From an uncultured Spirochaetaceae bacterium (lineage in GTDB: Bacteria > Spirochaetota > Spirochaetia > Sphaerochaetales > Sphaerochaetaceae), in NCBI GenBank assembly GCA_944389295.1, contig CALXLV010000032.1, positions 1 to 64,000 of the forward strand: DNA of 64,000 nt, given 5' to 3'. Below, piece by piece: positions 17,064-25,831 of this stretch. Position 1 is the first letter of the stretch. Each line of letters begins with the position of its first letter. The notes beneath the pieces were generated by a model. The model did not search any database. It was not told the origin of the DNA and saw only the letters and a program-made list of their open reading frames with translations. The position numbers and the translations under genes were made by a program.

Positions 17064-17569
17064 GGGAAGCGGAAGAGAGATTCGAGATATTCACAGCTTT
17101 CAGATCGGGAATGGGAAAGTTCTTCTCCATGAACGCGCTTCCTTCCCAGATGAAGCACAGGCACAGTACCATCTCGCACAGGATCGCAGATTCCATGCGT
17201 CCGTTCTTCCCGGAAGAGATGGAAATAGATGTCGATGCAGACGGCGCGGATGTGCTTGTGTGGAACAGCGGCGGATATGCTCTCGCGCTTTTCTGGTCAT
17301 CATCCTATCTCTCCGCCGACGGAAGAAGGAAGGCCATAGCTTTCCATGAGAAACACTCTCCGGCTCTCACACTCGCATTCTCTCTTTTTCCGGAAAGGGA
17401 GCAGATGCTCGTCTACCGGATAGAGAAAGGGTTCATCGAATACCTGCATATAGAAAAGGACACCTTCGAGGAGAAAGTCCTCAGAAGATGCACCATTGAT
17501 GAAGGGAAGAAAGACGGCGGACAGCTGCTTCTCCCGATAAGAAGAAAGAGAGGAAGGAAGATCACCTGA
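17060..17569 (+). CDS. Hypothetical protein coupled to the OsmC gene
   Basis: I do not recognise this 169-aa protein. It is soluble and ends in a strongly basic tail (RRKRGRKIT). The middle contains an acidic stretch (MEIDVDADGADVLVW) and a hydrophobic/aromatic segment (GGYALALFWSSSYLS). It starts within the stop of the OsmC gene, so the two are translated together, which hints at a link to oxidative stress. The last 8 nt overlap the convergent DUF6062 gene. Confidence 0.7.
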   Translation: MREAEERFEIFTAFRSGMGKFFSMNALPSQMKHRHSTISHRIADSMRPFFPEEMEIDVDADGADVLVWNSGGYALALFWSSSYLSADGRRKAIAFHEKHSPALTLAFSLFPEREQMLVYRIEKGFIEYLHIEKDTFEEKVLRRCTIDEGKKDGGQLLLPIRRKRGRKIT

Positions 17570-18299
17570 CGGGATCAATCACCCTTCCCTCTCCGATCAG
17601 CTTGTAGACAGCCCTCTTCTGGGCATCCTCACACCCGTTCCAGAGTTTGTCCTTGTTCTCGCTCTTGTACTTCTGCGTCATCCACCAGTCATCGTGCTGA
17701 ACACGGTCTAGGTTCTTCATCAGAAGGCTTATGATGAACTTCGTGTATTCGAGAAGATCATCACCGGAGAGAGCCTCTCCGGCTATGTTCAGCAGCGCCT
17801 CCGTATGATGGAGGCAGAAGCCCTTTGAGTCCTCAAGGGCCCTGCGGAAGTCCTGATCATCTCTCCAGAGCGATGCCACGGTATAGCAGTATCTGAGCAG
17901 CCTCTCGTTCATTCTGGAACATATGAGGCAGCCCTTTTCCCGCTCATGAGCAGCTGCAAAAAGAGCTTCGGCAGCCTTCATCGCCTTTCTCGAGTTTCCT
18001 GCGCTCTGCACCTTTTCCGCAAGCGGTGAGAAAATCTTCCTGTTCTCTTCGTAGTATGTGTCCATCGCCAGCGCCAGAGACTGAGGCTTGCCTCCCTCGG
18101 CGAGCATCGCAGAGTGATGCGGACAGAAACCATGCCTGTTCATCTCGACACGCACCTCGGGCGTCATGACCGCGGAGGAGAGATAGTATCTTATCCCGTC
18201 CTCCTCAGCCTTCTTCATCAGGGAGCATATGAAACACTCGCTGCCTTCCTTCACGCCATCCCATACGGGAATAGTCTCTAGCTGGAGCTGGACCTTCAT
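17562..18299 (-). CDS. DUF6062-type cysteine/histidine-rich protein
   Basis: The 245-aa protein has two similar halves, each with a CxxC followed by a CxHH: ECFICSLM (C22, C25) with GFCPHHSAM, then GCLICSRM with GFCLHHTEAL. This fits a duplicated metal-binding helical domain; I place it in DUF6062 from memory of that pattern. The function is unknown. It overlaps the transketolase C-subunit stop by 4 nt and is the last gene of the aldolase/transketolase operon, so a role tied to that pathway is possible but unproven. Confidence 0.75.
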   Translation of the reverse strand: MKVQLQLETIPVWDGVKEGSECFICSLMKKAEEDGIRYYLSSAVMTPEVRVEMNRHGFCPHHSAMLAEGGKPQSLALAMDTYYEENRKIFSPLAEKVQSAGNSRKAMKAAEALFAAAHEREKGCLICSRMNERLLRYCYTVASLWRDDQDFRRALEDSKGFCLHHTEALLNIAGEALSGDDLLEYTKFIISLLMKNLDRVQHDDWWMTQKYKSENKDKLWNGCEDAQKRAVYKLIGEGRVIDPVR

Positions 18300-19240
18300 T
18301 TTCTTGCAAGTTCCTCCGCTTTGTCTGCGATGTTCTCTGCGGTGAATCCGAATGCCGGAGCCAGATACTTGAGGTTTCCGACCTCTCCGAATCTCTCTCC
18401 TACATTGACGAAAGCCATTCTGACAGGGTTCACAGCGGCAAGATGCCCTGCGATCATCTCACCAACGCCTCCCGCATAGCGTCCGTTCTCACATACAAGG
18501 ACACGTCCGCATTTCGCTGCGGCTTTCTCAATGAGCTCAGTATCAAGCGGTCTTATCGTATGAAGATCGATGATTGTGGCCTTTATACCCTTCTCCCTGA
18601 GAATCTTCTCAGCTCCGAGAGCAGCATCAACCATCACCACTCCGGTTGCGATGATTGCGACATCATCCCCATCTGCAAGCTCAACGCCTTTGCCAAGTTT
18701 CACCTCACCCGGCTTATATCTGAAGTTGATGCCCTTTCTCGGGAGGCGCATATATGACGGAGCACCGTTCTCATGAACCTGCAGCGTAAGATCATAGAGG
18801 GACTGGGCATCCGACGGCTCTGTGATCACGAAGCCGGGAATCTGCCTGAACAGCGCGATATCCTCAAACGGCATGTGAGTGCCGCCGTTGTACTGCGCGG
18901 TGATTCCAGGATCAGAACCTATGACATGAACTGTCTGGTGGGCATATCCCACGGAGATGAAGAGCTGGTCATAGTCGCGCCTTGAAGCAAAGCAGCCGAA
19001 TGAATGGATATACGGGACAAGTCCCATGGATGAAAGACCGGCAGCCACTCCTGCCATGTTGGCTTCGGCTATGCCGCAGTTGTAGAACCTCTCCGGATAA
19101 GCCTTCTGGAATGCGGTGGAACCGATGCAGGAAGAGAGGTCGGCATCGAGGAAAACCACTTCCGGATGCTTCTCAGCCAGATCCATGACAGCTCCGATGA
19201 GAGCTTCCTTATAATGGGAAAAAACATGCGCGTCCTTCAT
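18296..19240 (-). CDS. Transketolase, C-terminal subunit
   Basis: The 314-aa protein is the pyrimidine-binding plus C-terminal part of a split transketolase. FLDADLSSCIGS, NCGIAEANMAGVAAGLSSMG (the catalytic Glu region) and the C-terminal domain with GVVMVDAALGAEKILREKG and HTIRPLDTELIEKAA are typical. It pairs with the N-terminal subunit encoded just upstream, whose stop overlaps this ATG by one base. Together they would transfer two-carbon ketol units in the non-oxidative pentose phosphate pathway or a related sugar route. Confidence 0.9.
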   Translation of the reverse strand: MKDAHVFSHYKEALIGAVMDLAEKHPEVVFLDADLSSCIGSTAFQKAYPERFYNCGIAEANMAGVAAGLSSMGLVPYIHSFGCFASRRDYDQLFISVGYAHQTVHVIGSDPGITAQYNGGTHMPFEDIALFRQIPGFVITEPSDAQSLYDLTLQVHENGAPSYMRLPRKGINFRYKPGEVKLGKGVELADGDDVAIIATGVVMVDAALGAEKILREKGIKATIIDLHTIRPLDTELIEKAAAKCGRVLVCENGRYAGGVGEMIAGHLAAVNPVRMAFVNVGERFGEVGNLKYLAPAFGFTAENIADKAEELARK

Positions 19241-20073
19241 TACCTTCCCTCCCTCTCGGCAAGTGCCTTTATGGCCTCCTCGGCCTGTTCCTTCGTTATC
19301 GTCATGGAGTGATTGGCCTTTATGCCCTCTCCGGGGATGTAGCCGAAACTTTTCTTAGTGTGCATCACTATCATGTGCGGCAGTCCGGGAATGCGCTTGG
19401 CATCCTCAATTGCGGCCTCGATCTGTTCGAAGTCATGGCCGTCTATCACATGGACATCCCAGCCGAAGCTGCTCCATCTGTCAGGCATATGCACACTCGG
19501 GATGATGTCCTTCGTATAGCCGTCAAGCTGCTGCCCGTTGAGATCGAGGAAGGCGAAGAGATTGTCCAGCTTCCACGCTCCTGCAGCCTCCGCAGCCTCC
19601 CATATCTGTCCTTCCTGCGCCTCTCCGTCGCCTATTATCGTGAATGTGTGCGCACTCATCTTTCTGATGCGCTGGCCGAGGGCAATGCCGACAGCTGCGG
19701 AGAATCCCTGTCCAAGGGAACCGCCGGTGAAATCGATGCCGGGAGTCTTTGTCATATCACAGTGGGACGGCAGCCTTGTTCCTCCCTGATTCAGCGTCGA
19801 GAGCCACTCCTCTGGGAAGAATCCCTTCGAGGCGAGAGTGGCATAGACTGCGGGCCCTGAGTGGCCTTTTGAGACAACCAGCCTGTCCCTGTCCTCCTTT
19901 CCGGGATTGGAATGGTCGACATTCATCTCCCTGTAATAGAGGTATGAAAGCAGTTCAACAATGGACATGCTTCCGCCTATATGCCCCGAACCGAACGAGG
20001 CGATCTCCCGGATTGTGCTGCATCTGATGCGGAACGCCGCATCCTTCAGCTTTTCCATTTCCGTTTTATCCAT
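19240..20073 (-). CDS. Transketolase, N-terminal (TPP-binding) subunit
   Basis: The 277-aa protein carries the thiamine diphosphate motif beginning GDGEAQEGQIWEAAEAAG and ending at the conserved Asn in DLNGQQ. The N-terminal histidine region (SFGSGHIGGSMS, VSKGHSGPAVYATLA) and the H of DFTGGSLGQG match transketolase. It forms the holoenzyme with the neighbouring C-terminal subunit. Its position between a class II aldolase and that subunit suggests a dedicated sugar pathway rather than the housekeeping enzyme, which cannot be confirmed from this window. Confidence 0.92.
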   Translation of the reverse strand: MDKTEMEKLKDAAFRIRCSTIREIASFGSGHIGGSMSIVELLSYLYYREMNVDHSNPGKEDRDRLVVSKGHSGPAVYATLASKGFFPEEWLSTLNQGGTRLPSHCDMTKTPGIDFTGGSLGQGFSAAVGIALGQRIRKMSAHTFTIIGDGEAQEGQIWEAAEAAGAWKLDNLFAFLDLNGQQLDGYTKDIIPSVHMPDRWSSFGWDVHVIDGHDFEQIEAAIEDAKRIPGLPHMIVMHTKKSFGYIPGEGIKANHSMTITKEQAEEAIKALAEREGR

Positions 20074-20103
20074 ATTACGTTCTCCTGTAAAAGTCTGAGT
20101 ATT

Positions 20104-20727
20104 CTATCTCATTCGGGATATTCTCTCCCGCTCTTCTCCTGCGATTCCATGCACCCTGATACTATGCGCAAGATATGACAACTCCGCAGCCTGCTCCATG
20201 CATTCAAGCCTGTCGAAAGCCTCAAGAAGTGTGCGGCCGACAGCAACAGCTCCATGATTCTCAAGAAGCATCGCACGGCATCCTTTCTCTGCATATCCGG
20301 CCACGCGGACAGCAAGCTCCTCCGTTCCCATCAGCGCATAGGGAACCTTGGCCACCCTGTCCAGCAGATACCAGCTTTCCGCGATCAGAGTTGTGTCTAT
20401 CTCCTCATCGGATGCGGAGAACAGGCAGGAATAGAGGGGATGGCAGTGAACGACGGCCCCCGCATCCGGGCAAGCAAGATAGACTGCCCTGTGCATTCCG
20501 CTCTCTATGCTGAGTTTCTTATCAGGAGAGAGATTCGCGCCATCAGAAAGCCTCACTTCCGCTATGTCATCCGCTGAGAGGGATGCCTTGTCCTTTCCGG
20601 ATGGGGTTATAAGCATGATGTCACCGCATCGCGCGCTTATGTTTCCTCCTGTGGATGTGGTAAGCCCTTTCCGGTAGCATCTTTCCATGAAGGAGGCTAT
20701 CTCCGCCTTCGTATGCTGCATGTCCAT
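20104..20727 (-). CDS. Class II aldolase/epimerase family (fuculose-phosphate aldolase-like)
   Basis: The 207-aa protein has the AraD/FucA fold. The zinc ligands are visible in VVHCHPLYS (HxH) and in LLENHGAVAVG, and the N-terminal STGGNISAR and ITPSGKDKASL bind phosphate. Family members cleave or epimerise phosphorylated deoxy-sugars and pentuloses; L-fuculose-1-P, L-rhamnulose-1-P and L-ribulose-5-P cannot be told apart here. ATG 20727 lacks a ribosome binding site and lies 6 nt after TAGAGT. It is first in an operon with split transketolase and DUF6062. Confidence 0.87.
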   Translation of the reverse strand: MDMQHTKAEIASFMERCYRKGLTTSTGGNISARCGDIMLITPSGKDKASLSADDIAEVRLSDGANLSPDKKLSIESGMHRAVYLACPDAGAVVHCHPLYSCLFSASDEEIDTTLIAESWYLLDRVAKVPYALMGTEELAVRVAGYAEKGCRAMLLENHGAVAVGRTLLEAFDRLECMEQAAELSYLAHSIRVHGIAGEERERISRMR

Positions 20728-20733
20728 GGCAAT

Positions 20734-20739
20734 ACTCTA
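20734..20739 (-). promoter_or_regulatory. -10 box of the aldolase/transketolase operon, leaderless type
   Basis: TAGAGT on the minus strand ends 6 nt before the aldolase ATG at 20727. No convincing -35 lies 16-18 nt upstream, so either an activator helps or this -10 is fortuitous. Confidence 0.4.
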
Positions 20740-20846
20740 GCACAGAGCGCAGTCTGCCGCACCACACAAGAGGAAAGAATTATCATAAGACGGTAGCAAA
20801 TAACTTGCTCTTTTCACTATAATCCGACTGTTGAGGAGAGAAGAAC

Positions 20847-22607
20847 ATGAGAATGTCCAGAATGTTTTCGAGGACCCTCAGAGAAGCACCTAATGGTGCA
20901 GACACCAAAGGGTACGAGTATTTGCTGAGAGCCGGATATATAAGGCAGATGGGAGCCGGTATCTTCTCACTGCTCCCGCTCGGCTACAGGGCGACCGCGA
21001 AGATAGAGGGAATAATAAGGGAAGAGATGGACAGGATCGGTGCGGAGGAGCTTCTGATGCCTGTCGTCAATCCTGCGGATATATGGAAGGAGACGGGACG
21101 TTTCTACTCCATCGACAAGGAGATGGGAAGGTTCAAGGACCGCGCCAACCGCGACATGGTCCTCGCCATGACGCACGAGGAGGCTGTCACCGATCTTGCA
21201 AGGAACATGATAGACTCATACAAGAGGCTTCCCCTGCTTGTCTATCACATCCAGACGAAGTGGAGAGATGATCCGCGCCCGAGAGCGGGACTGATAAGGG
21301 TTAGAGAATTCACAATGCTGGATTCCTACTCTTTCGACAAGGACTACGAGGGGCTGCAGAAGCAGTATGCTGCGCATTACAAGGCATACTTCCGCATCTA
21401 TTCGCGCTGCGCGCTTCCCTGTGTGGCGGTCGCCGCCGATTCGGGAATGATGGGCGGAAAGATTTCCCATGAGTATATGTATCTCTCTCCCGTCGGCGAG
21501 GATACCATCATCCTCTGCCCTGAGTGCGGATACACAGCCAACAGGCAGATCGCGAAGTTCCGCAAAGAGTACTTCAAGGAGGAGATGAAAGAGATCAGCA
21601 AGGTGGAGACACCTGAGGCCAAGACAATCGAGGCCCTCGCCGAGTATCTTCACATCGATCCGAGAAAGACTGCGAAGTGCGTTTTCATGGTCGGCTCATT
21701 CATAAATGACAAGAACGGAGAGGAAGAGGACAAGCTCATCGTAGCTCTCGTCAGAGGAGACCTCGAAGTGGAGGAATCCAAGCTCTCCAACGCCGTGAAG
21801 GCAAATGCGCTCCGCCCGGCCCGTCCGGAGGAGATAGAGGAGCACGGAATGGTTCCAGGCTTCGCATCCCCGATCGGAGCGACAGGCGAGTTCATCTGCG
21901 TGGTCGACGACACCGTGGCCGAGTCCAACAACCTCGTTGCCGGTGCGAATGAGAGCGGATACCACCTCATCAACACAAACTACGGCCGTGACTACAGCGG
22001 AATCGTCGCGGATATAGCGTCCGCACGCGAGGGTGCTCTCTGCCCGCACTGCGGAAAACCTCTCAAGGCTTCAAAGGGTGTAGAGATCGGAAACATCTTC
22101 CAGCTCGGCACGAGGTACTCAGATGCAATGGGGGCAACGTATCAGGACGAGGAAGGAAAGCAGAAGTCCATCATCATGGGCTCCTATGGAATCGGAGTCG
22201 GCAGGCTTCTCGCATGTCTCGCGGAGGAGTACAACGATGAAGGCGGGCTCAAGCTACCGATATCCGTGGCACCCTATCAGGTCCACTTCGTGTCGCTTGT
22301 CAAGGATACAGCGGTCGCAGAGGATATTTACAAAACGCTCACTGAAAACGGCATAGAGGTTCTCTATGATGACAGGAAGGAGACTGCGGGCGTGAAGTTC
22401 GCCGATGCAGACCTCATCGGAGCACCTATACGCATAACCCTTGGCAACAGAAGCCTCAAGGAAGGAAAAGTTGAGGTAAAGCTCAGAAGTACGGGAGAGG
22501 AGACAAGCTACCTCATCTCTGATCTTGCGGAAGAGATAAAAGCCGAGATTGCGAGAGAAATGGCAAGAATCGATGCCGGAATCGTGGAGAAGGAACTGGA
22601 AGACTAA
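20847..22607 (+). CDS. proS: Prolyl-tRNA synthetase
   Basis: The 586-aa protein is the bacterial-type ProRS. Class II motif 1 (GIFSLLPLGYRATAKIEGIIREEM), motif 2 (QTKWRDDPRPRAGLIRVREFTMLDSYSFD) and motif 3 (GSYGIGVGRLLACLAEE) frame a YbaK-like editing insertion at about 240-395 (CVFMVGSF, FASPIGATGE). A C-terminal anticodon-binding domain follows. The editing domain clears mischarged Ala-tRNA(Pro). The gene has a TATAAT (20818-20823), a leader and GAGGAGAG before the ATG, in contrast to the leaderless genes nearby. No T-box is seen. A bidirectional terminator follows. Confidence 0.96.
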   Translation: MRMSRMFSRTLREAPNGADTKGYEYLLRAGYIRQMGAGIFSLLPLGYRATAKIEGIIREEMDRIGAEELLMPVVNPADIWKETGRFYSIDKEMGRFKDRANRDMVLAMTHEEAVTDLARNMIDSYKRLPLLVYHIQTKWRDDPRPRAGLIRVREFTMLDSYSFDKDYEGLQKQYAAHYKAYFRIYSRCALPCVAVAADSGMMGGKISHEYMYLSPVGEDTIILCPECGYTANRQIAKFRKEYFKEEMKEISKVETPEAKTIEALAEYLHIDPRKTAKCVFMVGSFINDKNGEEEDKLIVALVRGDLEVEESKLSNAVKANALRPARPEEIEEHGMVPGFASPIGATGEFICVVDDTVAESNNLVAGANESGYHLINTNYGRDYSGIVADIASAREGALCPHCGKPLKASKGVEIGNIFQLGTRYSDAMGATYQDEEGKQKSIIMGSYGIGVGRLLACLAEEYNDEGGLKLPISVAPYQVHFVSLVKDTAVAEDIYKTLTENGIEVLYDDRKETAGVKFADADLIGAPIRITLGNRSLKEGKVEVKLRSTGEETSYLISDLAEEIKAEIAREMARIDAGIVEKELED

Positions 22608-22647
22608 TTCAGATCTGTTCATTAGAAGCAGTACCAGTTTCCATAAA

Positions 22648-22690
22648 AGAACCCTTCAAGCTGGATTAGCCAGACTGAAGGGTTCTTCAT
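22648..22690. terminator. Bidirectional terminator after proS
   Basis: ACCCTTCA (22651-22658) and TGAAGGGT (22676-22683) form an 8-bp stem; the loop contains a further CTGG/CCAG pairing. TCTTCAT follows on the plus strand and TCTTTTATG on the minus strand, so it can end proS as well as leftward transcripts. Confidence 0.8.
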
Positions 22691-22746
22691 CATAAGGAAA
22701 ATACCTCATTTAGAAAAATCATGAGTGGGAAAGAAGTATATGGCAA

Positions 22747-23133
22747 TCATCTCCACTTCTTGTTTATCTTCCAGTAGCCTTTTTTACGGCTTCCCATACG
22801 GATGACAAAAGCCCTTTCAGCAAGATTATGAATCACCCTTTTACGGTAGATAAAGAAACTACGGAAACTGCTGCTATTTGTCTGTATGCTATTTCTGGAT
22901 CTATCAGCTCCAGAATATTTTTTCTTTTCATTTATTGGCTCATTTATCGTCCCTAGCCATAATTTCCTTTCAGGAATACCTGCCGCATTCTTTCCGAGAA
23001 AAACCACTGACAGAGGAATAATGGTACGGAATATATCCCCTTCCATAAACTGAGGAACAGCTTCCGAATACAGCTGTGTGTACTTATATGTATTCCGCAT
23101 ACCAGACCCAAATTTCTCTTTGAGCTGTTTATC
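22747..23133 (-). pseudogene. Decayed C-terminal part of an AlbA_2/RecG-like protein
   Basis: The frame begins after a stop with EKFGSGMRNTYKY and continues YSEAVPQFMEGDIFRTIIPL. This is the hallmark end of the HATPase_c_4 domain in AlbA_2 (Schlafen-like) RecG-related regulators. The following segment does not match the family. The end, VIRMGSRKKGYWKI, again matches the C-terminal winged helix of this group. The N-terminal two thirds are missing, so this is a truncated and probably frameshifted remnant. It is more A/T-rich than the flanking housekeeping genes. The stretch 23134-23296 holds only the terminator described separately. Confidence 0.65.
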
Positions 23134-23161
23134 TCAGAAAAATCTTATTCTTTCTTCTCAT

Positions 23162-23206
23162 AAAAATTCCCCTTCAAGTAGTTTTTTCATTGCCCTACTT
23201 GAGGGG
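23162..23206 (-). terminator. Terminator of the 33498-23297 sugar operon
   Basis: CCCCTTCAAGTAG (23169-23181) pairs with CTACTTGAGGGG (23195-23206) with one bulged base. On the minus strand the stem is followed by AATTTTTA. It lies about 90 nt past the last stop of the operon. Confidence 0.8.
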
Positions 23207-23296
23207 GAGCGCATCAATTTTGAAACGATCGTATTTTCTGTCCGGTTCATTTCCATGATGATCCTCAATACGACAGGGGATCATCTACAGGAACCT

Positions 23297-24124
23297 CTAT
23301 CTCAATCTCAGAACATCATGCAGATATCTGTACGAAATCTGCGCAGTGTCGAAATTGCAGAGTCTCGGCCAGTCAACTTCAACGCAGAGAATCCCGTCAT
23401 AACCATGGTTCTTCAGAATCTCATGAACCTTTCTGAAATCAACAATTCCCTCTCCAAGTGCGCGGCAGCGCTTGATCGGAAATTCAGGATGCTCATTCTC
23501 ATCGGAGCTTATATCCTTAAGATGCATGTAGGCAATTCTGTCAACATACTTCTCAACGGTCTCACATGGATTCATCTTTCCAAGCACGCAATGACATGTA
23601 TCGATGCAGAACTTCACCTTTGCAGGATCGGTATGCTCAGCGAAGAATGCTATCTGATCAGCTGTCTCGCAGAACGTCCAGTAATGCGGATGAAGGCAGA
23701 GCGTTATTCCCTTCTCAACACAGAGATCAGCAATCTTGTTGACCTGATCGCAGACCTCCTGCATTGCCTCAGGTGTGGCTTCCCTTCCGTTTCTCCTTGA
23801 AACCTCAAGGTTCATAAGATGTGCGCCATGTCTGTTGAGGAAGTCGCAGCACCTTACAGCCAGTGCATAGTCCTTCTCAAAGTCTCCGGTCAGGCAGTGA
23901 TAGATATTCACCAGCTTTGTCCCGTTCTCCCGCATTATGCGCTCAAACTCTTCCGGATAGTCCTCAAACTGTATTACGGTGAAGTTGAAGTTCTCGATAT
24001 TCTTGAATCCGATATCGGCGACCTCTCTTACACCCTGCTCAAATTTTGACCGCTCCTCTTCAGATGACTCGGTAGCGGTGAATGCCGACTTCATATAAGG
24101 CCATACAGTATAAGCTATTTCCAT
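23297..24124 (-). CDS. IolE-like TIM-barrel sugar isomerase/dehydratase, paralogue 1
   Basis: The 275-aa protein belongs to the xylose isomerase-like TIM-barrel (AP endonuclease 2) superfamily. Motifs are TLCLHPHYWTF, FCIDTCHCVLG, YMHLKDI, ALGEGIVDF and ILCVEVDWP, which resemble IolE, the inosose dehydratase. It is the most divergent of three tandem paralogues: it begins with YTVWPYM rather than YTVWTWLSDEH and lacks the HANTPVFTEEQI loop. AGGAG lies 7 nt before ATG 24124; an ATG at 24130 overlapping the upstream stop as ATGA is the alternative. It is the last gene of the sugar operon. Confidence 0.82.
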   Translation of the reverse strand: MEIAYTVWPYMKSAFTATESSEEERSKFEQGVREVADIGFKNIENFNFTVIQFEDYPEEFERIMRENGTKLVNIYHCLTGDFEKDYALAVRCCDFLNRHGAHLMNLEVSRRNGREATPEAMQEVCDQVNKIADLCVEKGITLCLHPHYWTFCETADQIAFFAEHTDPAKVKFCIDTCHCVLGKMNPCETVEKYVDRIAYMHLKDISSDENEHPEFPIKRCRALGEGIVDFRKVHEILKNHGYDGILCVEVDWPRLCNFDTAQISYRYLHDVLRLR

Positions 24125-24126
24125 GT

Positions 24127-24963
24127 TCATGCTCCTAAAACATTCTTTATATATTTCCTGCTGAACTGTGCTGACTCGAAATTGCAAACCTTCTGATAAT
24201 CAAGCTCAACACAGACAATTCCGTCATATCCTTTCTCCTGAAGGAAATGATAAATGCTTCCGAAATTGATCTCTCCCTGCCCCAGTGCCCTGAATCTCTT
24301 CATGGGTTTATCAAGGACAAGAGAGGGGTCCATATCCACATCCTTGAAATGAACATACGAAAGTCTGTCATAGTGATCTTTGAAGACCTTCAGAGGATCT
24401 CCGCCTGACAGCCTGATGTGCGCCGTATCAAGGCAGAACCTTACCTTATCAGGATCTGTCTTGTCCGCAAATATGGCGATCTGTTCTTCTGTGAATACAG
24501 GAGTATTCGCATGAGGATGCACACAGAGGGTAACGCCGTTATCTGCGGCTATCTCAGCTATCTCTGTTGCTTTCCGGGCAGCAGCCGAGATAGCCTCGAT
24601 ATCGGTAGGTCTGTCGAAAGGCGGAGTCTTCCATCCGTTGATCTGAAGATTCATATAAGGAGCCCCGATCTGCCTGGCAAAACTGGAATACACCTTTGCC
24701 TTATTGCGGTCATCCTCATAATCATTTGTCAGATAATGATAGAGATTCACAAATTCAATGCCATAACGTGAACACAGATCTACAAGAGCTCTGGGATCAT
24801 CCAGATAGTAATCAGCGAACCAGTTAAAATTCTCAACTGTTTCATACCCGAGATAAGAGATCTCCCGAAGCGCCTGCTCAAAAGCGGATTTGGGATCCTC
24901 TGCATGTCTGAACTTATTATGCTCATCGCTAAGCCATGTCCATACAGTATATCCGAATCTCAT
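24127..24963 (-). CDS. IolE-like TIM-barrel sugar isomerase/dehydratase, paralogue 2
   Basis: The 278-aa protein is close to paralogue 3: both share YTVWTWLSDEH, ENFNWFADYY, VCVELDYQKVC and the loop HPHANTPVFTEEQI. Putative metal or substrate residues lie in FCLDTAHIRLSGGDP, YVHFKDVD and ALGQGEINF. The IolE-like pattern suggests action on a keto-sugar or keto-cyclitol, by dehydration or isomerisation. Myo-inositol genes iolC, iolD and iolJ are absent, so the substrate is probably different. The close similarity to its neighbour indicates tandem duplication with later divergence. Confidence 0.85.
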   Translation of the reverse strand: MRFGYTVWTWLSDEHNKFRHAEDPKSAFEQALREISYLGYETVENFNWFADYYLDDPRALVDLCSRYGIEFVNLYHYLTNDYEDDRNKAKVYSSFARQIGAPYMNLQINGWKTPPFDRPTDIEAISAAARKATEIAEIAADNGVTLCVHPHANTPVFTEEQIAIFADKTDPDKVRFCLDTAHIRLSGGDPLKVFKDHYDRLSYVHFKDVDMDPSLVLDKPMKRFRALGQGEINFGSIYHFLQEKGYDGIVCVELDYQKVCNFESAQFSRKYIKNVLGA

Positions 24964-24973
24964 CTCACTCCTC

Positions 24974-25813
24974 TCACATCACTCCAAGCACGTCATGAAG
25001 ATAATTCCTGCTATACTGCGCGGATTCATAATGGCATACTTTCTGATAATCGAGCTCAACGCACAGGATTCCGCCAAAATCCTTGCTCTGCAGGAACTTG
25101 TAAATACCGGAGAAATCAATGCAGCCCTGTCCCAACGCTCTGAACCTCTTCATCGGCCATTCGGGATTGAGCGTCGGATCTGGGTCGATATCCTTGAGAT
25201 GCACATAAGCAAGTCTGTCGTAGTACTTCTTGAACACTGTCAGAGGATCAGAACCGGAGAGATAGATATGTGCGGTATCAAGACAGAGGCTTACATATTT
25301 AGGATCGGTCTTCTCAACGAAAATACCAATCTGCTCCTCTGTGAATACAGGTGTATTAGCATGAGGATGCACACAGACCGTAAGGCCATGCTCTGAAGCC
25401 ATCTTGCCGATATAGTTGGCTTTTTCAGCGTATGTTGCGATTGCTTCAGGATTAGTCGGACGGTTATACGGCTGGTCCTTCCATGTCTGCATCTGAAGAT
25501 TCATGTACTTGGCGCCGACCTTTTCAGCGAATTTGCAGTATTCAAGTCCCTTTCTCTTGTCCGACTCCCAGTCCGGAGTAATGTAATGATAAAGGTTCAT
25601 GAATTTGCAGCCATACTTGTTCATAAGCTGCATGAAGCCTTCGGTATCATCGATGTAGTAATCCGCGAACCAGTTGAAGTTCTCGATGTTCCTGAAACCG
25701 AGGTGGGAAACCTCTCTGAGAGCCTGTTCAAATGCGAGCTTTGGATTAGCCACACGAGCCCAATTGTCATGCTCATCGCTGAGCCACGTCCATACAGTAT
25801 ATCCGACCTGCAT
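24974..25813 (-). CDS. IolE-like TIM-barrel sugar isomerase/dehydratase, paralogue 3
   Basis: The 279-aa protein shares the paralogue 2 architecture. Candidate active-site residues are H149 and H151 (CVHPHANTP), D179 and H182 (CLDTAH), H205 and K207 (YVHLKD) and E253 (CVELDY). It lies 10 nt upstream of paralogue 2 and 18 nt behind the MalG-type permease. Three such enzymes behind one importer suggest successive steps on a modified sugar, or a set with different stereochemical preferences. The exact reaction is unknown. Confidence 0.85.
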   Translation of the reverse strand: MQVGYTVWTWLSDEHDNWARVANPKLAFEQALREVSHLGFRNIENFNWFADYYIDDTEGFMQLMNKYGCKFMNLYHYITPDWESDKRKGLEYCKFAEKVGAKYMNLQMQTWKDQPYNRPTNPEAIATYAEKANYIGKMASEHGLTVCVHPHANTPVFTEEQIGIFVEKTDPKYVSLCLDTAHIYLSGSDPLTVFKKYYDRLAYVHLKDIDPDPTLNPEWPMKRFRALGQGCIDFSGIYKFLQSKDFGGILCVELDYQKVCHYESAQYSRNYLHDVLGVM

Positions 25814-25831
25814 GATATTTCCTCCTTTTTA

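Noticed and set aside
20728-20846. T-box leader for proS
   Set aside because: Only about 20 nt separate the predicted start from the ATG, too short for a T-box.
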